NCBI RefSeq assembly: GCF_004123835.1
Contig: NZ_MZMU01000024.1
Location: 62,001-126,000, forward strand
Reading direction: 5' to 3'
Length of the DNA stretch: 64,000 bases
DNA from: Rhizobium leguminosarum
GTDB taxonomy: Bacteria; Pseudomonadota; Alphaproteobacteria; Rhizobiales; Rhizobiaceae
The number at the start of each line of letters is the position of its first letter. The first letter of the stretch is position 1. Shown in pieces: positions 41,935 through 50,695 of this stretch. A program made the translations under genes and the position numbers. Below the pieces are notes generated by a model. That model was given only the letters and a program-made list of their open reading frames with translations, had not been told where the DNA came from and ran no database searches.

Positions 41935-43563
41935 ATGACCGTTCAAGAGGACATCAGGATGAGCAGCCCCTATGACGTGACAATCTCCGTTCACGCCAAC
42001 CGGCCAACCGGCAAATACGAACCCTTGTGGAACTGGTTCGGATACGACGAGCCGAACTACACTTACTCCCCGCACGGCAGGAAGCTGCTCAAGGAACTGA
42101 CAGAGCTCAGCCCCGAGCCACCCCGCATCCGCGCGCACAATCTTCTAACCAGCGGCGATGGCCTGCCTGCCCTCAAATGGGGTTCGACCAATGCCTATAC
42201 CGAGGATGCGAACGGCAATCCGGTCTATGATTGGACGGTGATCGACAAGATCTTCGACGCCTATGTCGAAGCCGGCAACATTCCGCTCATCCAGATCGGC
42301 TTCACGCCCGAAGCGCTCTCCGATTTCGACGGTCCCTATCGCCACCAATGGGAACCGGCCGACAAATACGCAACGATCACCACCGGCTGGACGGCCCCGC
42401 CAAACGACCTGAAGAAATGGGGCGACCTGATCGAAGCATGGGCGCGCCATCTTGCCGAAAGATATGGTGAGGACGTCGTTTCCAGCTGGCCGTGGGAAGT
42501 CTGGAACGAACCGGACGGCCACTATTGGACCGGCACCATCCCGCAATTCTGCGAAATGTATGATGTCAGCGCCAGGGCCTTGAAGCGCGCGCTTCCGAAT
42601 GCCCGTGTCGGCGGGCCGCACACCTGCGGCGCCTTTGCCAACGAAAAAGCCCAGACCTTTCTGCGCGCCTTCCTCAAGCACGTGGTCGACAACAAGTCGC
42701 CGATCGATTTCCTCGCCTTCCACGCCAAGGGCAATCCCGTGATCTACGAGGGTCACGTGCGGATGGGCCTGCACAAACAGCTCCGCGACATCGAGACGAA
42801 TCTTGCCATCATCAACGAGTTTCCGGAACTCCGCCACCTGCCCGTGGTGATCGGCGAATCCGATCCGGAAGGCTGTGCGGCCTGCTCTGCGCGCGTCCAT
42901 CCTCAGAACGGTTATCGCAACGGTCCGCTCTACGGCGTCTATGTCGTCGAGAGCATGATCCGCACTTACGAGCTTGCACGACGCGCCAACATCCACATCG
43001 AAGGCGCGGTCACCTGGGCCTTCCTCTTCGACGACCACCCCTATTTCGACGGCTTCCGCGATCTTGCCACCAACGGCGTCGACAAGGCTGTTCTCAACGG
43101 CTTCCGCATGCTCGGCAAACTCGGCGGCGAATGGCTGGAATCGGAAAGCGATTATCGCCGCGACATCGAAGATATCATGAGCCATGGCGTTCGCGGCAAG
43201 CCCGATGTGAACGTCGCGGCAACCCGCGACGACAAGGGCGTTTCCATTCTCGTCTGGCACTACCACGACGATGATGAAGCCGGGCCGTCCGCCAATATCG
43301 CGGTCAATCTCGACGGCTGGGGCGACAAGTCCGCCTCGCTCAAGCACTTCAGGATGGACGAGGAGCATTCCAACGCCTTCGGCGTCTGGAAAGCGATGGG
43401 CAAGCCGCAGAATCCGGCCGGCGAAGACTATGCCAGACTGGAAGCCTCGGGAAAGCTCGCCGAGATCGACGGTCAGGCGTCGGTCAAGGTCGATGACGGC
43501 AAGATCGCCCTCAAGGTCTCCCTACCGCGTCAAGGCGTGTCTCTCCTGCGCCTCGATTGGTGA
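41935..43563 (+). CDS. Glycoside hydrolase family 39 (beta-xylosidase-like), cytoplasmic
   Basis: 542 residues, TIM barrel plus a C-terminal beta domain. Acid/base E192 in WEVWNEPDG; nucleophile E308 in VVIGESDPEG. GH39 includes beta-xylosidases and alpha-L-iduronidases; xylosidase-like is the more likely in a soil bacterium. No signal peptide, so the substrate must first be imported, which fits the divergent ABC transporter. GGAGGAGG stands seven bases before the ATG at 41935; a second possible ATG lies eight codons on. A terminator closes the gene. Confidence 0.88.
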   Translation: MTVQEDIRMSSPYDVTISVHANRPTGKYEPLWNWFGYDEPNYTYSPHGRKLLKELTELSPEPPRIRAHNLLTSGDGLPALKWGSTNAYTEDANGNPVYDWTVIDKIFDAYVEAGNIPLIQIGFTPEALSDFDGPYRHQWEPADKYATITTGWTAPPNDLKKWGDLIEAWARHLAERYGEDVVSSWPWEVWNEPDGHYWTGTIPQFCEMYDVSARALKRALPNARVGGPHTCGAFANEKAQTFLRAFLKHVVDNKSPIDFLAFHAKGNPVIYEGHVRMGLHKQLRDIETNLAIINEFPELRHLPVVIGESDPEGCAACSARVHPQNGYRNGPLYGVYVVESMIRTYELARRANIHIEGAVTWAFLFDDHPYFDGFRDLATNGVDKAVLNGFRMLGKLGGEWLESESDYRRDIEDIMSHGVRGKPDVNVAATRDDKGVSILVWHYHDDDEAGPSANIAVNLDGWGDKSASLKHFRMDEEHSNAFGVWKAMGKPQNPAGEDYARLEASGKLAEIDGQASVKVDDGKIALKVSLPRQGVSLLRLDW

Positions 43564-43574
43564 GCCGGTAGGCG

Positions 43575-43607
43575 AAGGGAGCGCAATCGAATGATTGCGC
43601 TCCCTTT
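43575..43607. terminator. Bidirectional terminator between GH39 and GntR genes
   Basis: Perfect 13-base stem AAGGGAGCGCAAT / ATTGCGCTCCCTT with a six-base loop. The ends of the stem give short T-runs on either strand. Serves both converging genes. Confidence 0.9.
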
Positions 43608-43619
43608 CAAACGACCCGG

Positions 43620-44297
43620 TCAATTGTCGCTGACATAGGCAAGATAACGTTTCTTGCTCGGCTGCAGATGGTCGACGCAGAGCTGGGCGAGGACCCAATT
43701 ATCCCCACCACGCAGCATCTCGATCATCAGCCGGTGGTGCTCATGCGAGATGCGCAACGATTCCTTGCTCGACATTGAATTGGCGCGCACCGGCAGGCTG
43801 AGCCGCATATAGAGCTCGATCGATTGCACCAGATGGGCATTGCCGCAGGCGCCGAAGAGCGTCAGGTGGAACTTGTCGTTGGCCTCGTGCACACCCCTGA
43901 GATAGCCGGATTCGACGTGCCGGCCATGCTCCTCGTGCAGCGCCAGCAGTTCCTCGATCAATGCCTCGGGTGCCGGCAGCTTTATCCACAGTGCTGCCTG
44001 CCGTTGCAGCAATTCCCGAACGTCGTAGATTTCCTGAACCTGGCGAGCCGTCAGCGAGCGGACGGTCGCTCCTTTGTTGCGCTCCCGAACGACGATGCCC
44101 ATCGTCTCGAGCTGCACGATCGCCTGCCGGGCGAAATGGCGCGTGACATGAAAGCGGGCAAGGAGCGTGTCTTCGGTCAGGCGGGTTCCGGGCGCGAGCC
44201 GCCCGAATATGATGTCTTCCTCCAGCGCGCGGGCAATACTTAGATCATCATGCTCGATGCCGTCTTCGCGGCTTTCGTTGAGCGTCTGCAATGTCAT
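43620..44297 (-). CDS. GntR family regulator, FCD (FadR) subfamily
   Basis: 225 residues. Winged helix LEEDIIFGRLAPGTRLTEDTLLARFHVTRHFARQAIVQLETMGIV; all-helical FCD effector domain with metal-binding acid/His residues in HEANDKFHLTLFG and RISHEHHRLMIEML. It follows the dehydrogenase gene by 24 bases on the same strand. It probably represses the surrounding sugar genes and is released by an acidic intermediate, as FCD regulators usually bind sugar acids; this is inference. The Shine-Dalgarno touches the ATG, so a TTG two codons on may be the true start. Confidence 0.88.
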   Translation of the reverse strand: MTLQTLNESREDGIEHDDLSIARALEEDIIFGRLAPGTRLTEDTLLARFHVTRHFARQAIVQLETMGIVVRERNKGATVRSLTARQVQEIYDVRELLQRQAALWIKLPAPEALIEELLALHEEHGRHVESGYLRGVHEANDKFHLTLFGACGNAHLVQSIELYMRLSLPVRANSMSSKESLRISHEHHRLMIEMLRGGDNWVLAQLCVDHLQPSKKRYLAYVSDN

Positions 44298-44321
44298 CTC
44301 CTCTGATGGCGGTGGGCCATG

Positions 44322-45347
44322 TTATAGTGGATTGCGTTCCGGGTCGAACCGGCTCAGGCGATAGATATCCTCGACAAGAGCAAGCGTTTTGATGTTATCG
44401 CCCGGCGATGTCTCCATCGCCACCCTTCCGTCGAGGCTGTCGAGGAAATGCGCAATGGTCGCGTCATAGGCGCCCTGGTAGGTCTCGTCAGGATCGAAGC
44501 TCTCCCGGCGCTGCTGCGCACCCTCAGCCGAGAGCAGATTGCCGTTAAGTTCAAGCGTGCCGCGCGCCCCGAAGATGCGGAGGTGATCGCGCGGCGCCAG
44601 CGGCGCGCCATGCACGGCGAGATTGGCATTGATGGTGACGAGAACGCCGTCGCTGAGTCGGCGCAGGACGACGCTTGCGACATCCTCCGCGACGATATCG
44701 CGATTGCTCCTCTCAAGCCGGGCACTGACCACCTCCATCTCGCCCAGAAGATATCTCAGCGTATCGAGATGATGGATCATGACTTCCATGACTAGCAATC
44801 GCTGCTGCGTCCGGAAGAACGACTGGCGTATCAGCGCCGGCCTTCTCCCGTCAGCATCCGCTATCATGCCGCTGGACAGGAATTCGAACTGCACCTGCCG
44901 GATCTCGCCGGCAAGCCCCTCGTCGAGCCACGCCTTCAGCCGCCGATAATAAGCGCGGAACCGCCAGTTCTCGTGGATCATCAGCCTGCCCCTGCCGGAA
45001 AGGCTTGCCAGCAGGTCGACCGCCTCGCCGTAAGAGGGCGCGAGCGGTTTCTGGCAGATGATGTCGAGGTCCTTTGCTGCCGCCAGCCGGACCAGTTCGA
45101 CATGAAACTCCCGCGGCGCGCAGATATCAACGGCATCGAGCTGCTCGGCATCCAGCATCGCCTGCGCGCTCGCATAGCTGCGCACGATATCGAAGGCGGC
45201 AAGCCGGGCTTCGACGGCGCTCGGCGACGGGTCGGCAATCGCCACGACCTCGGCTCTTTCCGATTGCCGCATCCATGCAGGCAGATGGTAGGCACTGACC
45301 CAGCCGGCACCGATAATGCCGATACGCCGTCGTTCCGTTCCCATCAT
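44322..45347 (-). CDS. Gfo/Idh/MocA family NAD(P)-dependent sugar dehydrogenase
   Basis: 341 residues. N-terminal Rossmann fold (RIGIIGAGWVSAYHLPAW; ADPSPSAVEA), the CQKPLA motif where other members have EKP, and the alpha/beta C-terminal domain with MEVMIHHLDTLRYLLGEM carrying the conserved histidines. Such enzymes oxidise the C1 of sugars or inositols. Divergent from the dehydratase-lactonase-lyase operon, it would supply its lactone. The exact sugar is not readable. Confidence 0.85.
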   Translation of the reverse strand: MMGTERRRIGIIGAGWVSAYHLPAWMRQSERAEVVAIADPSPSAVEARLAAFDIVRSYASAQAMLDAEQLDAVDICAPREFHVELVRLAAAKDLDIICQKPLAPSYGEAVDLLASLSGRGRLMIHENWRFRAYYRRLKAWLDEGLAGEIRQVQFEFLSSGMIADADGRRPALIRQSFFRTQQRLLVMEVMIHHLDTLRYLLGEMEVVSARLERSNRDIVAEDVASVVLRRLSDGVLVTINANLAVHGAPLAPRDHLRIFGARGTLELNGNLLSAEGAQQRRESFDPDETYQGAYDATIAHFLDSLDGRVAMETSPGDNIKTLALVEDIYRLSRFDPERNPL

Positions 45348-45500
45348 GGCGCTTCCTCCGCATTCAATCCCATTTTATCAATAATCTATCCTGCTTCCTC
45401 GCAAAAGCCAATCATCTGATTGCTGGACGAAAGCACGAATTGCGGAGATTACCGTTGTATTTTATGGTGATCGCCGAAGAAATCCAAAAATACGATACAG

Positions 45501-45552
45501 TGACACCATCTTATTTATTGACAATCCTCCGTATCCCTCTACGCTGACACCA
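45501..45552 (+). promoter_or_regulatory. Promoter and repeated TGACACCA boxes before the dehydratase operon
   Basis: -35 TTGACA (45518-45523), 16-base spacer, -10 TACGCT (45540-45545). TGACACCA occurs at 45501-45508 and again at 45545-45552, 44 bases apart (about four helical turns), flanking the promoter; a partial inverted copy (TGGTGA) lies at 45465. These could be operator sites for the GntR regulator. Confidence 0.5.
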
Positions 45553-45557
45553 CGGCC

Positions 45558-47297
45558 ATGGATCAATTTGGCGAGGGAGGAACAGGTTTGTCGAACGGTC
45601 TTCGCCGCAAGCTGACGAGTTATGGCGATCAGGGATTCTCCCTTTTCCTGCGCAAAGCATTCATCAAGGCCATGGGTTATTCGGACGATGCGCTCGACCG
45701 TCCGATCGTCGGCATCGCCAATACCTACAGTGATTTCAATCCCTGTCACGGCAATGTGCCGCAACTCATCGAGGCAACCAAACGCGGCGTGATGCTGACG
45801 GGTGCGATGCCCATGGTGTTTCCAACCATCTCGATCCACGAGAGCTTTGCCTCGCCGACTTCGATGTATCTGCGCAACTTGATGGCGATGGAAACGGAAG
45901 AGATGATCCGCGCCCAGCCGATGGATGCCGTCGTCCTGATCGGCGGCTGCGACAAGACCCTGCCGGCCCAGATCATGGCCGCCGCCAGCAGCGAGATACC
46001 GGCGATCTTCCTGCCGACCGGGCCAATGGCCGTCGGCCACCACAAGGGCGAACGGCTTGGCGCCTGCACGGATTGCCGCCGCTTCTGGGGACGCTTCCGC
46101 GCCGGAGAGATCGACGATGCCGAGATCGCCGAGGTCAACAACAAGCTGGCCAGCTCGATCGGCACCTGCACGGTGATGGGCACGGCGAGCACCATGGCGA
46201 ACCTGACCGAAGTCATGGGGCTCTGCCTCCCTCGCGCCGGTTCGGCGCCCGCCGTCGAATCCGAACGTGTTCGCCTCGCCGAGGAGACGGGCCGTGTCGC
46301 CGCGCGTCTCGCCATGGATGAGGCTGCACCGACGGTGCGCGCTATCCTGACGCCGCAGGCAATCCGCAACGGTCTCGTCGCGCTGCAGGCGATGGGCGGC
46401 TCGACCAATGCCGTCGTCCATCTTGCCGCAATCAACGGCCGCCTCGGCCTGCGCCTCGACATGGCCGAACTCGACCGGCTGGGCCGAAGCATTCCCCTGC
46501 TCGTCGACCTGCAGCCCTCCGGCCAGCATTATATGGAGCAGTTCCACGAGGCGGGCGGCGTCCCGGCTCTGTTGAAGGCGGTGCGCCATGAAATCGACGG
46601 CAGCGCTCCGACGGTCTACGGCAGAACGATCGGCGAGATCATCGACGATGTCGTCGACGAGCCGGGCCAGACCATCATCCGCACCGTCGAGAAACCGTTG
46701 AAGCCGATCGGAACGATCGCCGTCCTGCACGGCAATCTTGCGCCGCGCGGCGCCGTCATCAAACAATCCGCTGCCTCCAAGGAACTGCTGCAGCATATCG
46801 GACGCGCCGTCGTCTTCGATTCCGTCGAGGATATGACGCTGCGCATCGACAGCGACGATCTCGACGTCCATGCCGATGACGTTCTGGTTCTGCGCAATGC
46901 CGGACCAAAGGGTGCGCCCGGAATGCCGGAAGCCGGCTACCTACCCATTCCCCGCAAGCTGGCGCGGCTGGGCGTGAAGGACATGGTGCGGATTTCCGAT
47001 GCCCGCATGAGCGGCACCGCCTTCGGCACGATCATCCTCCATATCGCCCCTGAGGCGGCCGATGGCGGCCCTCTGGCCATCGTCCGCACCGGCGATCGCA
47101 TTCGCCTCGACGTCGAGGGCAGGCGTATCGATCTCGATATCGACCAGGCGGAATTCGATCGCCGCATGCTTGATGTCGTCAATCGGCCCCCTGCGCCGTC
47201 GCGCGGCTATGCGAAGCTCTATCAGGAGCGCGTGCTCCAGGCCGACGAAGGCGCCGACTTCGACTTCCTGCAAAGCGAGGAGCTCGACGCGCGATGA
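45558..47297 (+). CDS. IlvD/Edd family sugar-acid dehydratase
   Basis: 579 residues. Iron-sulfur ligands C63 (NPCHGN), C131 (GGCDKT) and C204 (GTCTVMG), the [2Fe-2S] pattern of dihydroxyacid and pentonate dehydratases; DARMSGTAFG near residue 485 holds the catalytic serine. An IlvD for branched-chain amino acids would not sit in such an operon; dehydration of a pentonate or hexonate to a 2-keto-3-deoxy acid is the likely reaction. Alternative start: a TTG at 45588 has a much better GGGAGG site than the ATG at 45558. Overlaps the next gene by four bases (ATGA). Confidence 0.88.
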   Translation: MDQFGEGGTGLSNGLRRKLTSYGDQGFSLFLRKAFIKAMGYSDDALDRPIVGIANTYSDFNPCHGNVPQLIEATKRGVMLTGAMPMVFPTISIHESFASPTSMYLRNLMAMETEEMIRAQPMDAVVLIGGCDKTLPAQIMAAASSEIPAIFLPTGPMAVGHHKGERLGACTDCRRFWGRFRAGEIDDAEIAEVNNKLASSIGTCTVMGTASTMANLTEVMGLCLPRAGSAPAVESERVRLAEETGRVAARLAMDEAAPTVRAILTPQAIRNGLVALQAMGGSTNAVVHLAAINGRLGLRLDMAELDRLGRSIPLLVDLQPSGQHYMEQFHEAGGVPALLKAVRHEIDGSAPTVYGRTIGEIIDDVVDEPGQTIIRTVEKPLKPIGTIAVLHGNLAPRGAVIKQSAASKELLQHIGRAVVFDSVEDMTLRIDSDDLDVHADDVLVLRNAGPKGAPGMPEAGYLPIPRKLARLGVKDMVRISDARMSGTAFGTIILHIAPEAADGGPLAIVRTGDRIRLDVEGRRIDLDIDQAEFDRRMLDVVNRPPAPSRGYAKLYQERVLQADEGADFDFLQSEELDAR

Positions 47298-48166
47298 GCG
47301 CCGCTGATATCGAGACACCGCTTTGCCTGCCCCGCCGGCCGCTGACGCGGCTGCCGCGGGCCGCACTGCCGCAAGGCACGGTGGATACGCATTTCCACGT
47401 CTTTCGCGCCGGCGCTCCGCTCAACACCCCACGCAGCTACACGCCTGACATTGCGACGATTTCCGACTGGATCGAATTCTCCGGAAGCCTTGGCATCGCC
47501 AAGGGCGTATTGGTGCAGCCAAGCGTCTATGGCCTCGACAACAGGGTGCTGCTCGAGGCGCTTGCCGCCTATCCAGATCGTCTGCGCGGCATTGTCGTCA
47601 TCGATCCCGAAACGACAGAGACCCAGATAGAGCGGCTTGACCGGCTCGGCGTGCGCGGCGTGCGGATCAATACGCGCAACAAGGGCGGCCTCCCGCTCGC
47701 CGCCGCGAGGACACTGGCGGAAAGCATTGCTCCTCTGGGCTGGTCGCTGCAATTGCAGATCAATCCCGAACAACTTTCCGATATTGCGGCAACGCTGTCC
47801 GGCATCCGTCTGCCCATCGTTATCGACCATCTCGGCTTCATTCCGCTTGCCAGAGAGACGAGATCGTTGCATGTCGATGCCCTGAAAAGACTGATGGACA
47901 GAGCCGAGGCCTACGTCAAAGTAACCGCGCCCTATCGTCTGACGAAGGATGTGAATTACAACGGTTTTGCCGAGGTCGCCTGCGCTCTTGCCGCCAGCCA
48001 TGCAGAAAGGCTGCTCTGGGGCAGCGATTGGCCGCACACCGAATTGTGGGACGGCATGCCCGATGACACTGAGCTGGTAGAGACCATGCAGGCCACCATC
48101 GACGACTCCGCGATTGCTGAAAAGATTTTTGTTCGAAATGCCGAAGCGCTGTTCTTCGGCCGCTGA
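47294..48166 (+). CDS. Amidohydrolase-2 family protein, probable sugar lactonase
   Basis: 290 residues, TIM-barrel metal hydrolase: VDTHFHVF (HxH), IVIDHLGF (His), and GSDWPHTE (catalytic Asp). The family includes 2-pyrone-4,6-dicarboxylate hydrolase, L-fuconolactonase and galactarolactone isomerase. In this operon, opening the lactone made by the dehydrogenase is the natural role. No signal peptide. Confidence 0.85.
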   Translation: MSAADIETPLCLPRRPLTRLPRAALPQGTVDTHFHVFRAGAPLNTPRSYTPDIATISDWIEFSGSLGIAKGVLVQPSVYGLDNRVLLEALAAYPDRLRGIVVIDPETTETQIERLDRLGVRGVRINTRNKGGLPLAAARTLAESIAPLGWSLQLQINPEQLSDIAATLSGIRLPIVIDHLGFIPLARETRSLHVDALKRLMDRAEAYVKVTAPYRLTKDVNYNGFAEVACALAASHAERLLWGSDWPHTELWDGMPDDTELVETMQATIDDSAIAEKIFVRNAEALFFGR

Positions 48167-48180
48167 ATTGGAGAGCACCA

Positions 48181-49113
48181 ATGGCCAGACTGACTGAAGA
48201 TGCCAAGGGCGTCTATGTGATCGCCGTAACCCCCTTCACCGAGGAAGGCGCGCTCGATCTCGCCAGTATCGACAGCATGGTCGATTTCTATGAGGGTGCC
48301 GGCGTCACCGGCCTGACGGTGCTTGGTCAGCTCGGCGAGGCTCCGAAGCTGACCGCCGAGGAATCGCGAACAGTCGTCGAACGGGTGCTGAAGCGCCTCG
48401 ACGGGCGCCTTCCCGTCGTCGTCGGCGTTTCGGCGCCAGGGCTTGCGCCGATGAGCGAACTCGCCGAAGCCGTCATGGGTGAGGGTGCGGCCGGTGTCAT
48501 GGTCGCGCCACCCTGGACCGTCAAGACCGACGATCAGGCTTTCGCCTTCTACCAGTCGGTCGGCGAGGCCCTGGGCGATACGCCCTTCGTGCTGCAGGAT
48601 TATCCGCTCACCACCAATGTGACGATCGCGCCTAAGGTCATCGAGCGCATCGTCAACGAGGTGCCGAATTGCGTCATGCTCAAACATGAAGACTGGCCGG
48701 GTCTTTCGAAGATCTCAGCGCTTCGCGCCGCCAGCGACAAGGGCGCCATGCGGCGCATCTCCATCCTCTGCGGCAATGGCGGGCTTTTCCTGCCCGAAGA
48801 GATGGGCCGCGGCGCCGATGGCGCCATGACCGGCTTTTGTTATCCCGAGATGATGGTCGGCGTCGTCGAGGCCTATGCAGCCGGAAATCCCGATCGCGCC
48901 CATGCGATCTTCGATGCCTATCTGCCGCTCGCCCGCTACGAACAGCAGCAGGGCATCGGTCTTGCCTCGCGCAAATATGTGCTTGCCAAGCGCGGCGTAA
49001 TCAAGTCCGCCACCCTGCGCAAGCCGGGCGCCAAGCTCTCGCCGCTCGATATTGCCGATGTCGAGCGCTTGCTGGCGCGCCAAGCCATCCGCCTCAAGGA
49101 GATCGGGGTGTGA
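48181..49113 (+). CDS. DapA-family aldolase/dehydratase (2-keto-3-deoxy sugar acid)
   Basis: 310 residues. Schiff-base lysine K168 (CVMLKHED) and Y141 (LQDYPL) are in place; the family GTTGE motif reads GQLGE, so it is not a lysine-pathway dihydrodipicolinate synthase. DapA relatives act on 2-keto-3-deoxy acids either as aldolases or as dehydratases giving 2-oxoglutarate semialdehyde. GGAGAG lies before the ATG, 15 bases after the lactonase. Its last 20 bases overlap the converging GNAT gene. Confidence 0.88.
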   Translation: MARLTEDAKGVYVIAVTPFTEEGALDLASIDSMVDFYEGAGVTGLTVLGQLGEAPKLTAEESRTVVERVLKRLDGRLPVVVGVSAPGLAPMSELAEAVMGEGAAGVMVAPPWTVKTDDQAFAFYQSVGEALGDTPFVLQDYPLTTNVTIAPKVIERIVNEVPNCVMLKHEDWPGLSKISALRAASDKGAMRRISILCGNGGLFLPEEMGRGADGAMTGFCYPEMMVGVVEAYAAGNPDRAHAIFDAYLPLARYEQQQGIGLASRKYVLAKRGVIKSATLRKPGAKLSPLDIADVERLLARQAIRLKEIGV

Positions 49114-49591
49114 CACACCGGCGCAAATCCGAAGTCGCTGGATCATCGCTATGGCGCTGCAGCTCGAGCAGATGGGTATGTCCATCTCGTCCGTCAGGCT
49201 GAAACCCGAGCGACTCCCAAAACCTCGCCGCACCATCGTTTCCCGCATGAACGGTGACGACGGTGCAGAAGGAACGCGCATGGTCGAGCAGAGCCAGGGC
49301 AAGCATCCGGCCGATGCCGCGCCCGCGCATTGCGGGACGAACGTAGAAACGCCGCATGCGCAGCGCCCCTGATATGGCGGAGTCGACGGTCATGCCGCCG
49401 ATGCCGACGAGCGCGTCATCGACATAGGCGCCAAGCAGCCTTTCGCCGTGATGTTCGAACCTGTTATCGCCGATCGACCATTCGTCGATAAGGCGGGCGA
49501 CATGGCGATAGCCTTCCCGCCGGGCCTCCCTTTCGAGATCTGCGATCTCCCGCGGCAATCGATCGCGGAGCCTGCGGATATCGATTGTCAT
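49094..49591 (-). CDS. GNAT family N-acetyltransferase
   Basis: 165 residues from the ATG at 49591. Acetyl-CoA-binding motif A is RRFYVRPAMRGRGIGRMLALALLDHA (R/QxxGxG/A as RGRGIG), followed by VTVHAGNDGAARFWESLGFQP, the usual motif B. The substrate is unknown. An open frame continues 363 bases upstream, but it is antisense-like arginine-rich sequence inside the next gene and is not used. Converges with the DapA-family gene. Confidence 0.85.
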   Translation of the reverse strand: MTIDIRRLRDRLPREIADLEREARREGYRHVARLIDEWSIGDNRFEHHGERLLGAYVDDALVGIGGMTVDSAISGALRMRRFYVRPAMRGRGIGRMLALALLDHARSFCTVVTVHAGNDGAARFWESLGFQPDGRDGHTHLLELQRHSDDPATSDLRRCVTPRSP

Positions 49592-49605
49592 GGCAATGCC
49601 GGTGG

Positions 49606-50556
49606 TTAGATTGCAGGAACCGGAATCTCGTGGCGCGTCGCCGCAACCGGCAGGCCGACCGGCACGAAACTCGCGTCGCCATCGGCCGCCATGTCGTGCA
49701 CCGTATGTTTCTCCAGCGCCTTCGTCACTTCGTTGAGGTCGCCGTCCAGCTGTTCGGCCGGAATGAGATTGCCGATGACGAAATCGAAGCGGTCGCCGCG
49801 TTTGTTCAGCAGTTCGTGAAAGACCGTCATGTCGCGAAGTTCCGTCGACCATTTCGCCAACCAGTAGAACAGGCCGGAATTGCGTGCCGTCACATGGACG
49901 GGAAGGATCGGCAGATTGTATTTGCGCGCCAGCCCGACAGCCGAGGTCTTCCACGGACGTTCATTCAGCCGGCCGTTCGCCCAATAGGCGATGCGGCCTG
50001 AGGGAAAGAGCACTGTCGCCTTGCCTTCCTTCACCGCATGGTTGGTCAGCTGCAGCGTTTCGCGCGCCTTCAGCTTGCTCTTATGCTCCTCCCGCCATTC
50101 GACGGGAATGATCATCTCGGCAAACCGCGGATTGACGCGGATGGCATCGCGATTGGCAAAGAACATCATGTCCGGCCGGCGCGTTTTCAAAAGATCGAAC
50201 ACGGCAACGCCGTCGGCGATGCCGGTCGGATGGTTGCTGACGAGGATGAAGCCGCCGGTATCGGGAATGCGTTCGCCATGGGTGATGCCGATGTCGAGCT
50301 TCAGCACGTCGCTCAGATATTCGAACGATTGGAAGCCCGGCATTTTGGCAACCGCATTGGCGAATTCGAGCGCTTTGTTGTAACGCAGCAGCGTATAGAG
50401 GAATGGTCGCATGACCGGCCAGAGCGGATTTTTCACGATCCTTTGGCCGCGTTCGGCAATCAGCGTATCGACGATATGACCGGGCTTTCCCTGTGAAACG
50501 AGAGCGATCGCTTCCGCGAGCTGTCCGAAAGCCGTCATGGAATCGCGCCGTGCCAT
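49606..50556 (-). CDS. Lysophospholipid acyltransferase family protein
   Basis: 316 residues. Acyltransferase block I is SNHPTGIADG, with the H-x5-D spacing of the hemolysin/ornithine-lipid-type branch rather than the H-x4-D of PlsC; block III FPSGRIAYW; block IV ILPVHVTARNSG. A role in phospholipid or ornithine-lipid acylation is plausible but not shown. Divergent from xerC. AGGA lies six bases before the ATG. Confidence 0.85.
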   Translation of the reverse strand: MARRDSMTAFGQLAEAIALVSQGKPGHIVDTLIAERGQRIVKNPLWPVMRPFLYTLLRYNKALEFANAVAKMPGFQSFEYLSDVLKLDIGITHGERIPDTGGFILVSNHPTGIADGVAVFDLLKTRRPDMMFFANRDAIRVNPRFAEMIIPVEWREEHKSKLKARETLQLTNHAVKEGKATVLFPSGRIAYWANGRLNERPWKTSAVGLARKYNLPILPVHVTARNSGLFYWLAKWSTELRDMTVFHELLNKRGDRFDFVIGNLIPAEQLDGDLNEVTKALEKHTVHDMAADGDASFVPVGLPVAATRHEIPVPAI

Positions 50557-50695
50557 GAAAGATCCTGTCTATGGGGAATAAGCTATCGCAGTAGAATATG
50601 ATCGAAGGATGACAAAGGCTTGGCCGGCATTAGCAATTCCATAACTGTTCCTGCTCCAAATTGGCGGACTTGAAGGCAAAATCAAGGCCAGCAAC

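Noticed and set aside
49592..49954. N-terminal extension of the GNAT gene
   Set aside because: Lies antisense-like in another frame of the acyltransferase gene, Arg-rich, not part of any acetyltransferase.
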